A DNA stretch of 64,000 nt from Clitoria ternatea (GCA_037962975.1 CM075672.1:129194001-129258000), one strand, 5' to 3'; positions 21,880 to 33,651 are shown, numbered from the stretch's first letter. The notes: generated from the sequence alone by a model not told the origin. Program-made: numbers and translations.

Positions 21880-22825
21880 GAATTAGAATCAGGTACCCCT
21901 GGCGCTTGAGCGAGTTTTGATGCGTTTAAGCATGATCTTAAGCTAAGTGTCTGGCGCTTCAGCGTGGGCTCTCACGCCTGAGCGTGACCTTGTGTAAGCC
22001 TGGCACCTAAGCGAATTTGTGTGCGGTTAAGCGCATGGCAAGCGTGAACCAAGCGTGATTAAGCATACTTCAAGCGTGATTGTGAAGGAAGTTAGTAGCG
22101 CTTGAGCACCCACTTAAGCGTGAACCAACGTGAATTATGCGCTTAAGCTTGATCTTCCACGCTTGAGCGTGGGCCTTAAAAAATTTGCGCGCTTGAGCGT
22201 AACCCATTTCAGCGTGTCTCCTGGAACGTTGCAGCTTGAGCGTAATTATTCACGCCTTGAGCGTGACCCTGTAGGTTGAGGTGCGCTTGAGCTAGGACCA
22301 TAACGCTTAAGCGTGATCGTGATGTGCATTACATGTTATGCATAGTGTGCTTAAGCGTACAATGCTCACGCCTGAGCGTGAGCTTTCTTGTAAGTCACCG
22401 ATTCTCATGCTTGAGTTTGAAATTGCCTCGCTTGAGCGTGCTCGGGGCTGAGGAAGTTAAACATTAATTGTTTCAAGTTTGTCGCTTGAGCGTGTCTACT
22501 CCACGCTTAAACGTGATTCCTGTAATTGGCCTTACACTTGAGCGAGTAATTTCACGCTTAAGCGTGAGCGTGCCTGCACCAAACCTCTCACTGTTTCATG
22601 CCTTGCGCTTAAGCGAACACTTTAGCGCTTAAGCGTGAGCCTTAGATTTGTGGTATATACCTCCACGCTTAAGTGTGGTAACTGTCCGCTTGAGTGTGCT
22701 CAGGGTTGTGTTCAAACTTATCGCCTGAGCGTGGTCCCTTAGCGCTTGAGCGTGCCCATGTTACTTTCTTTTCGCTTAAGTGAATAATGGGTTGCTTGAG
22801 CGTGATTCATACCTAATGTTACTTG
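21880..22825. repeat. Dense CGCTTGAGCGTG palindrome array between pol and ORF2 of G
   Basis: Over about 950 bp, more than twenty palindromes or half-palindromes occur (CACGCTTGAGCGTG, TCACGCTTAAGCGTGA and variants ending in GCGAG or GCGAA), spaced about 20-45 bp. The spacers do not resemble each other. The same motif family appears in both LTRs of G and in unrelated LTRs L1, A3 and D. In Athila this interval is normally a non-coding spacer where RNA processing for the 3' ORF might occur. The role of the array is unknown. 22826-23170 is AT-rich leader to ORF2 with no motif noticed. Confidence 0.8.
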
Positions 22826-23170
22826 TGTGTTTTAATTTGGGCGTTTATACTCCCAAGGTTCAACGTAACTACACGTACCTCAGGTATTGGGCTCAACAGT
22901 ATAAAACCCTCTCAGTGTACAAACCCTAACTCTTTATGCTGGAACCTTGGGGTTTGAAGAGTAAAAGGCACAGTCTCTAATTTCTTTAAAAGGTACCATC
23001 TTTTCAGTTCTTACTTTTACTTTATAGTTAGAATTGTTGTAGTTCACTGTTTCAATTTCAAATTTCTTTCATCCATATCTGTTCATCTTACATTTTCATT
23101 TTGTTATGGTTTTGCTGTTTGTATATATGTATCCATTTAGGCATTATAAATACCATCGTTAACACTCACC

Positions 23171-24501
23171 ATGATCAGAAGATCACAAAGACTTTATAGA
23201 AAACCTGAAAAAAGTATTGAAATAGAAAATGTGAAAGAAGCCCGAAAAGAGAAAGGAAAAAAGGTGGCTACTATCAGTATCCCTGATTCTCCATCAACTG
23301 AAAGGAGTAAAAGTCTTGAAGAAGGAAAGAAGTCTCAGACAGTTGAGGGTTTTGATGGGTATAGGTTTAGAGATTCCAAGGCCGCCCAAGATTATGAGAA
23401 TAAGTTCAAACATAGGGGAGTAATAAGGGATAGAGCTCTGGTCCTTGATGAAGAAAATTGTTCTGATTTTAATGTAAAAGCTGCTATGATTGAAAGGGGA
23501 TGGCAGTTCTTTAATGAGAATTTAGGCAATGGTTACCAGGAACTCACTAGAGAATTCTATGCTAATCTGAGGACTTATTCTATGGAAGATAAGTTTCCTT
23601 TTTCTTCCTTCTTGAGAGGAGTCACCATTCCTTTAACTGGTCACATATTGAATAAGCTGTTGAAAGTACCTATATTGGATGAGGAAGGATGTCACTACAC
23701 ATGGAAAGTAGATATCTTTCATAGGGCTGAAATGAAAATCTTAGGAAAGAAATATTAGAGGAATGCTATGAACAAGGAGCTGCATATATAACAAAGGTTA
23801 ATGGTGCACCAAAAAGTGTTAGGAAGAATTGTTTGAATCATCTTTCCCTTTTATGGTGCCACTATGTCCTTTCATCCCTACAACCTGTGGCTTATTCTAC
23901 TGAAGTTGCCATTAAGAGGTTGGTGTTGATTTACTGTTTAATGAGAGGCCTGTATGTTAATCTGGGTGAGTTAATACTGGAAGAGATGATGAAAAACCTT
24001 GAAAAGAATCTCCAACTGCCATGTTGGTCTGTTATCACTTTGTTGGCCCAAAGGAATCAGGTTAGGTTAAATTATGACGAAATGACAAAGGTAAAGCCTG
24101 AAAGGATTATGGACAAGCAATGGGTGATAACCCACATTGACAATTTTATGCCTCAAGTGTCAAAGCGTCCCAGACAACCTAAACCAACATCTTTTGCACC
24201 ACCACCTCCAACAGGAGCAGGTACTTCTTCTGATATTTCCATGGTAATGCAGGAACTTCAGGTTATGAAGAAAATGTAGCTAAGAACCTATGATCTGGTC
24301 CTGAACCATGATCTCATGCTAAGGAAGATTGCCACTACAATGAATGTGGATCATACTGAAGAAATGAGAGTTCCACCTAACAGAGACCTATGGTTGGCTT
24401 CCATTGGATTCACCATTCCCCCTGATGACACACCTTTAGCGACTGAATTTCCACCCCATTCTGAGCAGGACAAGGATGAGCCTATGGATAAAGAAAATTA
24501 A
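23171..24501 (+). pseudogene. G ORF2, Athila-type extra ORF (putative plant transposon protein)
   Basis: 23171-23758 (195 codons) starts MIRRSQRLYRKPEK. It has a basic Lys/Glu-rich N-terminus, then GYRFRDSKAAQDYENKF and FYANLRTYSMED, the look of the domain annotated as putative plant transposon protein in Athila and soybean Calypso. After a frameshift, 23833-24279 (148 codons) and 24316-24501 (61 codons, same frame after a TAG near 24277) continue with a Pro-rich RQPKPTSFAPPPP linker and an acidic C-terminus. This ORF has been called env-like because of its position. I see no convincing signal peptide or membrane segment here, so I do not assign an envelope role. Confidence 0.7.
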
Positions 24502-26077
24502 GAAGAGGATGACTGATCTTTTACTTTGTTTATAGTTCTGTTAAGTTAATTCTAGGTTGTAATAACTTTCCTTTAATGTTTTCTTTTCCTAAACAATGTA
24601 TTTCCTTTTCAGTTGTAATGAACTTATTTTTCTCTGGTTAGTTGTTTGTTGTTATTTCTCATCTGAATTGTATTATTCCTGCATCCATCACTCACCAATC
24701 GCTGCCATATAGGTAAAAAGGGAAGTAATCTATCCTCTCATCTCATTAATTTGGTGAAATTTGTTAACTGTGTCTAATTTAGAATCCATCTTAATAATTT
24801 AAAGTTTGCTGATTCTTAGGCTTTAATTGGATAAATTAATTGATTCGCATTGCTTGATTCATGATCCCTATCCATAACTATTTCAATCCTATATTATTTG
24901 TTTATTCATTGTGCTAGTTAGTAATCTGAGTTATAATCTTGCATTAAGTTTGGGGACATGATTGGCTGATTACCTGTTATTTATTAGCTTTTGAGCCTTT
25001 ATTAATTCTTTTTTGAGTGTGCCTGCATTCTTGTTTAGTGAGACAGAATTTGCTTTAGTGCTTGCTAATTGATTATATGTTTGCCAATTGGAAATGATGA
25101 AGGCCTTCTTTGTTAATTTAGCCAGGACCAAATTTAGCCATCCTAACTATTATTAATTATCCTTTGACCTAACAATTATATTTTGAGCTTGAGACCCTTT
25201 CATTCTACTTATGTACCTAACTTTACAAGCCAATTTATCTGAGAAAAACCAAGAGAATTATCCCTGGATGTTCCACTGATGAATTGCTGAGTCTTATCTT
25301 ATTGCTAGGGACTAGCAAGTTCTAAGTTTGGGGATGAAGAGTGTGCTTAACAACAATTAAAGACACACTCTGACCTTAATTATAGATGAGGATTTTGAAA
25401 AATAAAAAAAGAAAAAAAATGAAATGAAGAACAACAAAAGCAAAAGAAAGTGAAAATCAACAAAGCAATTCCTATATAGAAGAAAAATGGTATTGAAAAA
25501 AAATTGAAAGAAAAAGAAGAAAGAAAGAAAGAAAGAGTCCAAAGGACCAAAAGAGAAGAAGGTGCAAAGCACCACAAGTAGTTGAGTTATCCTTCATCTG
25601 AAAAAAAATATAATAAAAGTAAAAAGAGCTAGTTAGTAAAGGCATTTAAGTTAAGATTGAGGCAAGGCATCAGTGGGTACATCTTTTAACCCAACATTAA
25701 CTAGAAAAACAAAAATAGAGCCTGTAGCCTAACCCCATTACAAGCTTAAAAAACCCTTACTGATCCAATTGTGCTAGCACATGTCATGATGTTTAGAATT
25801 GTTGCAAGCCTATGTTGATCTAACAATTATGCAGGTGATGAGTGCATGCAATTACCCTATACACTAAGAGAAGACTGAAACACTAATCCAGTGAGGAAGT
25901 ATCACCAATTTGTTTCTCAAAGGAGGTATGAGTTATTATATTTTCAGAATTTGCAGAAGAAAACATGAAGGATATTCAATAATTATGGTATGATTTAAGT
26001 TAAGGAAAGGTTGATTGTTTTGAGTAAATGTTGTTGATTAATTAATCTGAGTATTTGCTTGAGGACAAACAAGTTTT
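24502..26077 (+). repeat. G 3' non-coding region with repeated PPT-like motifs
   Basis: No ORF. TAAGTTTGGGGA recurs at about 24948 and 25323 before the true PPT at 26078. GCTAGGGACTAGCA (about 25304-25317) precedes the second copy and is itself near-palindromic. An A/G-rich stretch at 25385-25560 produces spurious Phe-rich minus-strand frames. Such extra PPT-like motifs are known to recur in Athila 3' regions; their use here is unproven. Confidence 0.65.
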
Positions 26078-26090
26078 AAGTTTGGGGATG
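26078..26090 (+). other. G polypurine tract
   Basis: AAGTTTGGGGATG directly abuts the 3' LTR start TGATAAGTC at 26091 and is preceded by CTTGAGGACAAACAAG. This is the standard plus-strand primer position. Confidence 0.8.
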
Positions 26091-27691
26091 TGATAAGTCT
26101 TGAAAAGACTTAATTATTTCACCTTTTATTTAACTTAATCCATTAAATATTGTTTAGTTTGGCATTATTATTTAGTAAATTATCAATAATTCTTATTTTA
26201 TTTATTTATTTCAAAAGTGTTTAATTTATGTAAGAAAATGATTAAAAATAATAATTAGTTAAGGAAATTTGTTTATTTATAAATTCACTAACCCAGCGTA
26301 CATACGCTGGACAGCCAGCGTACAAACGCTAGGCAATTATTTGTTTGCATGTGCAGGTGCAGTAAAATGTTCTTTACGCTCAAGCTTGAAGGTTCCACGC
26401 TCAAGCGTGAGGCAACATGCAAATCACGTACAAAGAAAGGAAACCAAAGCATGCAGCATGAAAATACGATCACGCTCAAGGGAGTATCACTCACGCTCAA
26501 GCGTGACTTCACCACAACACCCACGCCCAAGCGTCCCACATTCACGCTCAAGCGTGAAGACACAATGCAGTAATAATCTCGAGCACGCTTAAGCGCGAGC
26601 CCTTCACGCTCAAGCGTGAAGGTGGTTATTTAATTTGTTGTTTTCCCCTCCAAGTGAAGTGTTGCACCGTTGCTGTTTTCTGCTATACCTTAGTAATTTA
26701 AGTATTGAGTGTAATTAATTATTTACTTGTAATTATGTATTTAGATTAGTCAGTTTAATTGTTAATTAAGTTTCCTTTGTAATTAATTAAGTTAGTTAGA
26801 TGCCTATATATATATATATATTTGTACATACTCTATAAAAAGAGAAAGAACACACAGAAGCAATAACACGATTCATTTTCTCATTTCTAATCTCTCTCTA
26901 ATTCTTTTCTCTCTCTAAATTCTCTCGTCCATGTCTCTCCACATTCCTTCAATAGAATCCATTTCCATGGGCTTCTAAACCCCTAGGGTTGGAATTGCGA
27001 AGGCTTGTAATGAATTCTTGAAGGTGTATTGAGGAAGTCAACTTCTGATTCATGAGGAGAACAAGCTGAAGAGTAGATCTACTCTACTGAATTGACAAAT
27101 TCATATCTAAATGAAGAATCTCACCAGTGAGGAATCATGGTTGAGGCTTAGGTAACTTCTAACTTCCTAACTAATTTAGGCCTAGTAATTAGGTGAATAG
27201 TTAGAGTTCAACCCCTAATTTCGCATTAGATTTCCCTGTTATTGAACACCTAAGGGATTAAGGTTTAATGCTTAGGAATTAGTGTTAATTACCTAAGGAA
27301 TTAGGGATTAACCATCTGTGAATTGTCCTCTTGAGTCTGAAGCTTGATTGAACCTTAATTGCATGTTTCTTGATGAAATTATAAGCTGAAGTAATCCTAA
27401 CCTATCTTCCATTAACCACATTTCACATTTTATACTACTTCTGAAAACACAAACATAGAAAATATAAAACAACAAAAACAGAATGAATTACATCTGCTTG
27501 CGTTGGTTCAACTTGTATTAGTCCAAGATTGCGGTAATTACCACAATCCCTGTGGGAACGATCAAATATATTACAAATTTAACGATTGGTGCGCTTGCCA
27601 AAAGAAAATAAATCCTCTGAGAGTCACACAATAAGTCGATAATAATTCATGATTTTCACACCAAGTTAATGGCTCTGGATTTGTTGCATGA
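26091..27691 (+). repeat. G 3' LTR (1601 bp)
   Basis: It matches the 5' LTR but has the single 60-bp unit (about 26840-26898) and better-preserved palindromes, for example CCAGCGTA-CA-TACGCTGG at 26293-26310 and a 22-bp hairpin at 26601-26622. The end GCATGA corresponds to GCGTCA of the 5' LTR, and the last bases are placed by the atccc duplication that follows. Confidence 0.85.
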
Positions 27692-27696
27692 ATCCC

Positions 27697-28751
27697 CACA
27701 TTGGAAGCATTACACTCAAGCTCAAAAGTTTTGGAAAAATTTGGAAGAGCTAAAATTGGGGCATGAGTGAGCTTTTCCTTGAGATCTTGAAAGGCTTTCT
27801 CTTGCCTTGGTCCCCATATAAAAGTAACATTTTTTTAACCAATTCATTCAAGGGGGAGACTAAGGTAGAGAAATCTTTCACAGATCTTCGATAAAAACTT
27901 GCTAGACCATGGAAACTCCTAACTTCACTCAAATTGTTAGGTGTTGGCCAATCTTGGATTGCCTTCACTTTGGAGTAGTCTACCTCTACTCCTTTAGAAC
28001 TCACTACGAATCCAAGGAAGACAATGCTATCTATGCCAAAAGAATATTTTTCAAAATTTACATAGAGGTTGTTTGTTCTTAAGGCAAACATAACTTGTTT
28101 TAAATGGCTTAGATGAGAGGTCATGGTCTTTGAATAAACAAGAATATCATCAAAATAGACCACAACAAAATGCCCAATAAATTCCCTCAAAACATGATTC
28201 ATTAACCTCATAAAAGTGCTTGGTGCATTAGTCAAGCCAAAGGGCATAACTAAACACTCATATAATCCAAGTTTGGTTTTAAAAGCACCTTTTCATTCAT
28301 CTCCTTCTTTTATTCTTATTTGGTGATATCCACTTTTAAGATCAATCTTGGAAAATATAGTAGAACCACTCAATTCATCAAGCATATCATCAAGTCTAGG
28401 TATTGGATGCCTATACTTGATGGTTATGTTGTTGATAACTCTACAATCGGTGCACATTCTCCATGAACCATCTTTTTTAGGAACTAGAAAAACAGGTAAA
28501 GCACATGGGCTCAAGCTCTCTCTAATCCATCCCTTAGATAATAGTTCATTCACTTGTTTTTCAATTTCTAGGCTTTCCTTACACCTATTTGCAGACCTAT
28601 TTGGTAGACTAGCACCAGGAATTAAGTCTATTTGATGTTCAATGCCCCTAATTAGAGGTAAGCCTTTGGGAATATCCTTAGGAAAAAGGTCTTGAAATTC
28701 ATCTAAAATGGATTGAATCCTTTTAGGCAAGGTAGAATGGGAAGAGCCCAT
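27697..28751 (-). pseudogene. F reverse transcriptase (with RNase H start)
   Basis: 28293-28751 (152 codons) reads IEHQIDLIPGASLPNRSA, then WRMCTDCRVINNITIKYRHP and FSKIDLKSGYHQIR (first catalytic Asp). After an in-frame TGA, 27750-28247 (165 codons, same frame) gives MPFGLTNAPSTFMRL and VVYFDDILVYSK with the catalytic Asp pair, then VRSFHGLASFYRR. 27697-27749 holds the first bases of RNase H in a shifted frame, cut by G. Function is RNA- and DNA-dependent DNA synthesis; this copy cannot make it whole. Confidence 0.85.
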
Positions 28752-29416
28752 TGAGCACTAGGAAGTGCTAGGGAATTCTTTAGGAATCATGATCAAGCAT
28801 TATTTTTGGAAAAGCATAGCTTGCTTTAAGTCATGTTTAGAAGCCAAGAGATTGGCTCTAGAGTCATCATAAATGACAACTCCTTTTCCTTTGTCTTTTT
28901 TATTTTTCTTATGTTTTTCTAAATTGATAAAAGAAGAATCTAATTCTCTATCCCTTTTAGATTTCATTTGAATTTGATCATTAAGTACTTGTTGAGGAGT
29001 TAAGGGATGTAAAACTATCTTCTTGTTATCTAGCTTAAAAGAAGGGTGTTAATGAACCCTTCATGGATGACCTTCCTATCATACTGCCAAGGTCTCCTTA
29101 ACAGAATATGAGTTGCTTCTATAGGTACTACATCATATTTTACTTAATCTTTATAGGTTCCTATGGTGAAATTTATTAAGACTTGCTTATTAACTAACAT
29201 TTCTCCCTTTTCATTTAACCATTATAACTTATAGGGTCTAGGGTGATCTATTAGTTCTAAGCCCATCTTATGCACTAGCCTTTGACTTGCTACATTTACA
29301 CAACTCCCACTATCCATAATAAGAGAACATAGTTTTTCATTTATGTAACATATTGTGTAAAAGATGTTCTCTCTTTGTGTAGTATCACCAAGCTTAACAT
29401 GGCTTCCAAGTAGCCT
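28752..29416 (-). pseudogene. F protease region remnant
   Basis: It lies between gag and RT in the minus-strand order where the aspartic protease belongs. Fragments such as a CVNVASQRLVHKMGL-like string (read from about 29250-29310) resemble the protease region of plant chromoviruses, but stops and shifts are frequent and no open piece above 60 codons remains. Confidence 0.5.
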
Positions 29417-30549
29417 TCAAATCATGTAAAGCTCTCCATTATCCCCTAAGATATGCTCACTGTCATAGGAATCACTACTTGAGTCATCACTTGAATTGTG
29501 ATTATCAGAATCAGACTCTGATTGACTTGAGTAGGTTCCATTAGTTTTCAAAATCATAGTTCTTTTTGTAGGACAGTCAGAAGCAATGTGACTTCTACCA
29601 AGACATCTAAAAACTTTAGTGGTAGATGATCTAGAGGATTGAGGATTAGATATGGAATCATGTTTATCTTTTTGGTTTCTAAAGACTTTCCCATTTTTAT
29701 GCAACTCACTAGGTAATTAGGAAGAAGAAGCGCCCACTCCCTTTTCTTTGGTTTTCTCTCAAACCCACTCTTCCTATGATCTTTATCTACCCATTTAGAC
29801 CTAAAATTTTCATACTCCCCTTTGTAGGATTCTCTCTCTTTTAATTGGCTCTCTACCTTAGTACATTGGTGCAATAGCTCTTCTATGTCTACATGTGGAA
29901 GGAGTTCAACTCTATTCTTAATGTTCCTATTTAGGCCATGCAAAAATCTATGCATTAGGATTTTCTCATCTTCTTCTAAGTTTGCCCTAATCAAAGCTAT
30001 CTCTAAGGCCTTATAGTAATCTTCAACACTCTTTGTACCTTGGGTGAGTCTATTTAGCTTGGCTAATAGCTCCCCACGATAGTAACTAGGACATACCTCT
30101 TTCTTAACAAGGCTTTTAAGTCCAACCAATCATCAATTGGTGGGAAGTTATCTTTTTTTCTCTCCTTAAACACTTGAGTCCACCACACTAAGGCATAATT
30201 TTTCCTAACCTTCTTTTCTTCTTTAATTTGATGAGAATTAAACAATTTTTTAACTCTCATCTCCCATCCTAAGTATGACTCTATATCACTTACCATTAAA
30301 GGAAGGTATTTCAAATTTTACTTCTTTTAACCCTAGGTATTCTTTTTTATTATGATGATGTCTTCTAGACCTATGGTCATCCTTACTATCACTATTCTCA
30401 TGCCTTTGATTTCTTTGATTTCTTTCTCTATGTCTAGGTCTAGGGTTTTCTTCTCTATGCTCTAGGTTAGTTAACCTAGTGTTGATGTTGTTTAAACTAT
30501 CCATGATATTATGAAGAAGAGATTTGTTTTCCCTATCACTAGAAGACAT
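29417..30549 (-). pseudogene. F gag (three frames)
   Basis: It begins at 30549 with MSSSDRENKSLLHNIMDSL. 30286-30549 has an Arg/His-rich N-terminal region. 30063-30314 and 29554-30129 hold the gag core (WWTQVFKER, GTKSVEDYYKALE, FLHGLNRNIKNRVELL). 29417-29704 holds a degenerate zinc knuckle, CLGRSHIASDC, where the first Cys of the CCHC is not evident, and an acidic Ser/Asp tail. Frame changes near 30300, 30120 and 29700 break it. Gag would package element RNA. Confidence 0.75.
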
Positions 30550-32826
30550 GATTTAAGGTTGTCAAAGAAAAACAAGATAAGGCAAACAAAAGTTCTATCA
30601 AACTAGTCGAGGATGCTTATGCAAGACAAGAACAAGAAATTAAACAAGAATCCTAAAAATCAAGTACTAGGTTTCTACCTAAGGGAACAAGTACCTAAGT
30701 TGTCTTGTACTAGGTTAGATCCTAGGTTGTCTTACTATGATTAGTTATGCAAGTCCTAGGTTGTCTTTACTTATGTTCTTTATGTGAGTCCTAGGTTGTA
30801 ACTAACCAAGTAACTAATCCTGACAAGCTTAACAAAATTTGGTTTAGGGAGTTAGAACTAACAAAATTAGGTTTAACAAACTAATAAACTCTAACAAACC
30901 CTAACTACAATTAGTTATTTAGTTATGATGGTTACAACTACCTTAGTTTTGTTATAACCAATCCACCTACTTAACTAATTTCGGTTATGATATGGTTAAG
31001 CTAACTAAATTTAGTTCTAACCACTAACTAACAAACCAACTTAGTTAAGACAAATAACTAACTAACCAATTTAGTTAAGACCAACAACTAACTAACTAAT
31101 CCTAGTTGAAACTACCTAACAAACTTAAACTAATTAACAACTAGAAGTTAAAGCACATAATGCATATGCACAAAAGCTAGCCGAAATTTTGAAGGGAAAC
31201 TTTAAGAATTCAAAGTCCAATGTCCAATGTCCAAAATACAAGGACCAAATTGCTAATACAAGCCTTAAGAATTGAAAATTTCCTAAAATTGCTAAAAGGT
31301 ACAAAGCTTTTGCTTCCTTTACAAATCTTTAGAAGTCTTCACTTGATGTAGAATGCTCCCCTTCACCTAGCACACAATACACTCAAACGAAATTGTTAAG
31401 GAGAAAAGGTCAATCAAAATTTTAAACCTCTCAAGTGTATCTCTCAAATTCTTACCCTTCCTCTTAGATTTCAAGTTTCACTAAAGCAATTCACACTCTT
31501 ACCTCAAGTGTTCTCAAAATTCTACCCTCAATGGTATAGAGAAAGGAATTATCTAAGAAGTTTTGAAAGGAGGAAAACTCAAGATGATAAAACTGAAGAA
31601 AGAATGGAAGATAAACTAAAAAAGCTCAAGAATTAAAAAGGTAACTCAGAGGAATAAGGATTTTTGATATGACATGAAATAAAACTAGAAAAGCTAAAAT
31701 AAATAAAGCTTAACACAATGGATTTCAAAAATGGAAAAAAAAACACAAAACTTGACAAGCAAGAAAGTAAATGCAAGAAGAAAGTAAGGTAAGGCAAAAA
31801 CTTAGAAACTCTAAAATTACAATTTTAAGCAAAGAAGGTCCAAATTGAATTATGTGAAATGATCAACTAGCACAATTTGTTTTAGGGTTTTGGTATTTCA
31901 ATTAACAAAATGGTTTAGTGTCTACTTTTAAGCTATTGCTAAAAGAGGTCTTTCTTTCACGCTTTTATTTTGCTACCCTTTGACTTTTTCTTTTGACTTT
32001 TGATGTAAGGGCTTTCTTTTTCTTTTCTCTTTGTATTCTTTATCTCTTTTCTTGTAAGTTTTGTAGTACACTATACCAAACCAACACACCAAAACTGAAA
32101 CTACACAAGCTAGTTACACTAGTTCAATTTTAAACCTAGTTGCTTAAGCTACTTGCAATCTTCTCCCCAAAATAATGTATAGAAGGCTAACTCTTTTTAT
32201 GAAAAATTTTCTTTATGCAAAACAATATGTAAAACTGAATTGAATGATGTCCTAGATGTGCTTGTAAAAAGAAAATTAAACTTAGAAGAGAAACTAAGAG
32301 TAGGAAACTAACATCCTAAAGATGAGCAAACTTCTTGGAGGACCTAAAAGTAAGGCCTCCTAACACAAGAATTGGAACCTTGAGAGTCACAAATTGATGC
32401 CAAATGTGACTCCTACCACATGGAAATAGCACTCACTATAAGTTGAATTTTACAATTCTTTGAAACTAGGACAAGGTTCCAATGGCACCACACCATACCT
32501 AATTGGCTCTAACAACTAACAAACTTGTAACTACCAAACTGGAGTAACAAAACCGAATTGAAATGGTGCACAACTCAGAATTTCTAACAGCTCACACACA
32601 ATATTTGACATACAAACTCATACTAACATAAAGCAAGATGCAAAAATTTGAAGAAAAAGGAAGAAGATGACAACTAAAAGCAAAGAACTTCAAACTTTTT
32701 ATGCTTTTTCTACTTTTAACATGGAAACAAAGAACTTAGAAGCATGAAACCAAAAATGAAACCAGCCAAGAAATGCTACAGAATTTGAAAATTGCAAGGA
32801 AGAAAAAGTAGAAAAAGAACCTCTAA
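30550..32826 (-). other. F 5' leader (about 2.3 kb, non-coding)
   Basis: It lies between gag and the PBS on the minus strand. No open frame of note. 30660-30820 repeats tcctaggttgtc about every 40 bp, and 30840-31140 is built from short aactaacta/ttagtta units. The rest (31140-32820) is A-rich single-copy-looking sequence. Long leaders are usual in this group. Confidence 0.6.
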
Positions 32827-32841
32827 GGCTCAATGATACCA
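32827..32841 (-). other. F primer-binding site (tRNA-iMet type)
   Basis: On the minus strand TGGTATCATTGAGCC lies 2 nt from the 5' LTR. It matches the initiator-Met primer pattern TGGTATCAGAGC at its first eight bases and diverges after. Confidence 0.7.
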
Positions 32842-32843
32842 CT

Positions 32844-33651
32844 TGATGTAGGAAGATCTTTAAGACTCCTTTGAAAGGGGTTGGATCTAGGTCCTTCTCC
32901 TTCTTCTAACCTCCAAATGCCATGGATGAATACTTCTCAAGAGGGAAAACTAAAACCATAAAAGAAGGAAAATCTAAGAGTTAGACAAAAATGATGAAAG
33001 GAAGAAAGGGAAAAAGATGGAAAAGAAAGATGAAAGGTTAAAGGATGGATGAAAGGATGTAAATAGAAGGAGGGGAGGCCAATTCCAAGGGAAGATAACT
33101 CCATTGAACTTGCCACCAAGAGGGAGAGAACCTCTTGGATAAGAGCTTGCTAAAGATCCACTCTAGCCCAGAGAGAAGGAAGAAAATCTCTCACTAAAAA
33201 CTTTCACTCAAAGGTGATTCTATTTCTCAAAAATTAATAATGTATGGATTTTACAAAGGAGAGCTCCCTTATATAGCCTAAGGAGAATTCGGCCAAGGGA
33301 TGCTAGTTGGGCTTCCATCATGGATCCTAAGCCTGCTAAATGAGAAGGAGATGGTCCATACATGACCCAAAAGAGAGTACATGGCCCTATAGTGACCAAA
33401 TTGACCTACTAAGGTCTAAATAAAACCTAAATCACTAGAGATCTATTTGAGTTATATTACATGATGTGTACAAATAAATCCTCAAAGTTTCTTCATTGGG
33501 GCCCATTAAGCAAAGAGAGGAAGGAAGATAAGGCCTTGTGGATGGTCTCTTTGGCCTTTTTGGACTTGGCCCTTGTTAGGGGACCCTTGTAAGCCTCCAA
33601 GCCTTTGTCCAAGGTTTTGTGAGGATCTTCTTATGTTGTGTCCTCATTACA
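32844..33651 (-). repeat. F 5' LTR (808 bp)
   Basis: It pairs with 12160-12872. The minus-strand start is TGTAATGAGGACAC and the end is CTTCCTACATCA. It carries an extra segment of about 100 bp (about 32937-33040) compared with the 3' LTR, plus scattered substitutions, so F is considerably older than G or C. Confidence 0.85.

Larger units (their letters stand above)
14486..27691 (+). mobile_element. Element G, Athila-type Ty3/gypsy (13.2 kb)
   Basis: G has paired LTRs (14486-16156 and 26091-27691), a PBS for tRNA-Asp (16163-16180), gag, protease-RT-RH-IN in one pol frame, an array of CGCTTGAGCGTG palindromes, a second ORF downstream of pol, and an AAGTTTGGGGATG polypurine tract. A perfect atccc duplication flanks it (14481-14485 and 27692-27696). 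Asp-tRNA priming, the extra 3' ORF and this PPT are hallmarks of the Athila lineage (Calypso in soybean). Gag and pol carry at least six stops or shifts, so it is not autonomous. It inserted in F's RNase H. Confidence 0.9.
12160..33651 (-). mobile_element. Element F, CRM-like Ty3/gypsy chromovirus (minus), split by Athila G
   Basis: F has LTRs at 32844-33651 (its 5' LTR) and 12160-12872 (its 3' LTR), a tRNA-iMet-type PBS at 32827-32841 and a PPT-like purine run at 12873-12882. In minus-strand order it has gag, a protease remnant, RT, RNase H, integrase and a C-terminal tail that continues into the 3' LTR. Without G it is about 8.3 kb. The integrase style (GLPRTQRGMDS, FSKMAHFIPCH) and the ORF that overlaps the LTR resemble the plant CRM (centromeric retrotransposon) clade; another chromovirus clade is possible. 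Many frameshifts and stops are present. The immediate flanks (tatct on the left, tctag on the right) are not a duplication. Confidence 0.7.

Noticed and set aside
21880..22825. CRISPR-like appearance of regularly recurring palindromes
   Set aside because: Eukaryotic retrotransposon context, units only about 12-16 bp, irregular spacing, variable repeats and no cas genes.
23171..24501. Retroviral-type envelope gene
   Set aside because: Position fits the env-like label used for Athila, but no signal peptide, transmembrane segment or glycoprotein pattern is convincing.
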